Below, piece after piece: positions 63,370 to 64,000 of a stretch of DNA of 64,000 nt. Both the position numbers and the translations under genes were made by a program. Position 1 is the first letter of the stretch. Each line of letters opens with the position of its first letter. The notes beneath the pieces were generated by a model. The model did not search any database, was not told the origin of the DNA, and saw only the letters and a list, made by a program, of their open reading frames with translations. Origin of the DNA: Podarcis raffonei (Eukaryota; Chordata; Lepidosauria; Squamata; Lacertidae); contig NC_070614.1 of the NCBI RefSeq assembly GCF_027172205.1, forward strand, positions 52,392,001 to 52,456,000. Direction: 5' to 3'.

Positions 63370-63720
63370 TAAAGGTAAAGGGATCCCTGACCGTTAGGTC
63401 GAGTCGTGACCGACTCTGGGGTTGTGGCGCTCATCTCGCTTTATTGGCCAAGGGAGCCGGCGTACAGCTTCTGGGTCAGTGGCCAGCATGACTAAGCTGC
63501 TTCTGGCGAACCAGAGCAGTGCACGGAAACGCCGTTTACCTTCCCACCGGAGCGGTACCTATTTATCTACTTGCACTTTGTGCTTTTGAACTGCTAGGTT
63601 GGCAGGAGCAGGGACCGAGCAACGGGAGCTCACCCCGTCATTGCGGGGATTCGAACCGCCGACCTTCTGATCGACAAGTCCTAGGCTCTGTGGTTTAACC
63701 CACAGCGCCACCCGCGTCCC
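63370..63720 (-). mobile_element. Sauria-type SINE
   Basis: AAAGGTAAAGGGATCC to CACCCGCGTCCC; inserted at the edge of the hAT MITE. Confidence 0.9.
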
Positions 63721-63889
63721 TATGGACCACAGGTTTACAGCATATTAAATCAATAAAACATAAATAAAACAATCTGAAGAAAATCAAATATAGAGTATAC
63801 AGTCAAAGCAACATAACATCGCCCAGCCCTATGTGGAGGCCAGTATTCCAAGCACACTCACACCACAGAACAGGCTATGGGCAGTTTTT

Positions 63890-64000
63890 TGCGAGAAGCA
63901 AAGCTACAGGGAACCAGGCAGAGGGCCTTCTTGGTAGTGGCGCCCGCCCTGTGGAACGCCCTCCCATCAGATGTCAAAGCGATAAACAACTACCTGACAT
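63890..64000 (+). repeat. L2 LINE fragment, runs off the window
   Basis: ACAGGGAACCAGGCAGAGGG and GCCCTGTGGAACGCCCTCC, as in the other L2 copies. Confidence 0.8.

Overview
The window is vertebrate nuclear DNA, almost certainly from a squamate reptile (a lizard). It has spliced genes with GT/AG introns, CpG islands and AATAAA signals. It carries the repeat set typical of Squamata: Bov-B (RTE) LINEs, L2, CR1 and L1 LINEs, Sauria-type tRNA SINEs with a TTTACC-repeat tail, Penelope-like elements, many hAT and pogo/Tigger-type MITEs, and (AAT)n tails. I cannot name the species.

Four protein genes lie in the order and orientation of human 17p13.1. (1) The last two coding exons of SLC2A4 (GLUT4), + strand, 1356-3295. 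(2) The complete YBX2 germ-cell Y-box protein gene, - strand, nine coding exons between 23725 and 11053, plus a probable non-coding last exon. (3) The complete EIF5A gene, + strand: a CpG-island promoter near 38 kb, coding exons 44811-49503 and a 3'UTR to about 51295. (4) Most of GPS2, - strand: eight exons from 62364 to 53363, with the N-terminal coiled-coil exons beyond the right edge. Every internal coding junction listed keeps frame, and exon lengths of the cold-shock domain (64, 34, 90 bp) and of the SLC2A4 penultimate exon (204 bp) match what I recall for the human genes.

Layout: 1-3.7 kb SLC2A4 3' end; 3.7-9.35 kb intergenic, with an old CR1 copy; 9.35-24.0 kb YBX2, whose intron 1 holds a GC-box/CACCC-rich tandem array beside its promoter; 24.2-37.5 kb repeat-rich intergenic DNA (two Bov-B copies, nested hAT/SINE/Tigger insertions, one solo LTR fossil); 37.5-39 kb EIF5A CpG island with an NRF1-motif cluster and an RFX X-box; 39-51.3 kb EIF5A; 51.3-53.2 kb intergenic; 53.2-62.4 kb GPS2; then repeats to the end.

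The genes do not form a pathway. They are a conserved synteny block: glucose transport, germ-cell mRNA storage, translation elongation (hypusine factor), and NCoR/SMRT co-repressor control. I did not find a clear novel system. The most interesting signals are the YBX2 intron 1 array, two Y-box motifs at the YBX2 promoter, a Penelope-like insertion 30 nt from a YBX2 splice acceptor with hammerhead-like termini, a fold-back at a Bov-B 5' junction, a perfect 22-bp miRNA-like hairpin inside a MITE in GPS2, and repeated MITE insertion into one 8-bp target.
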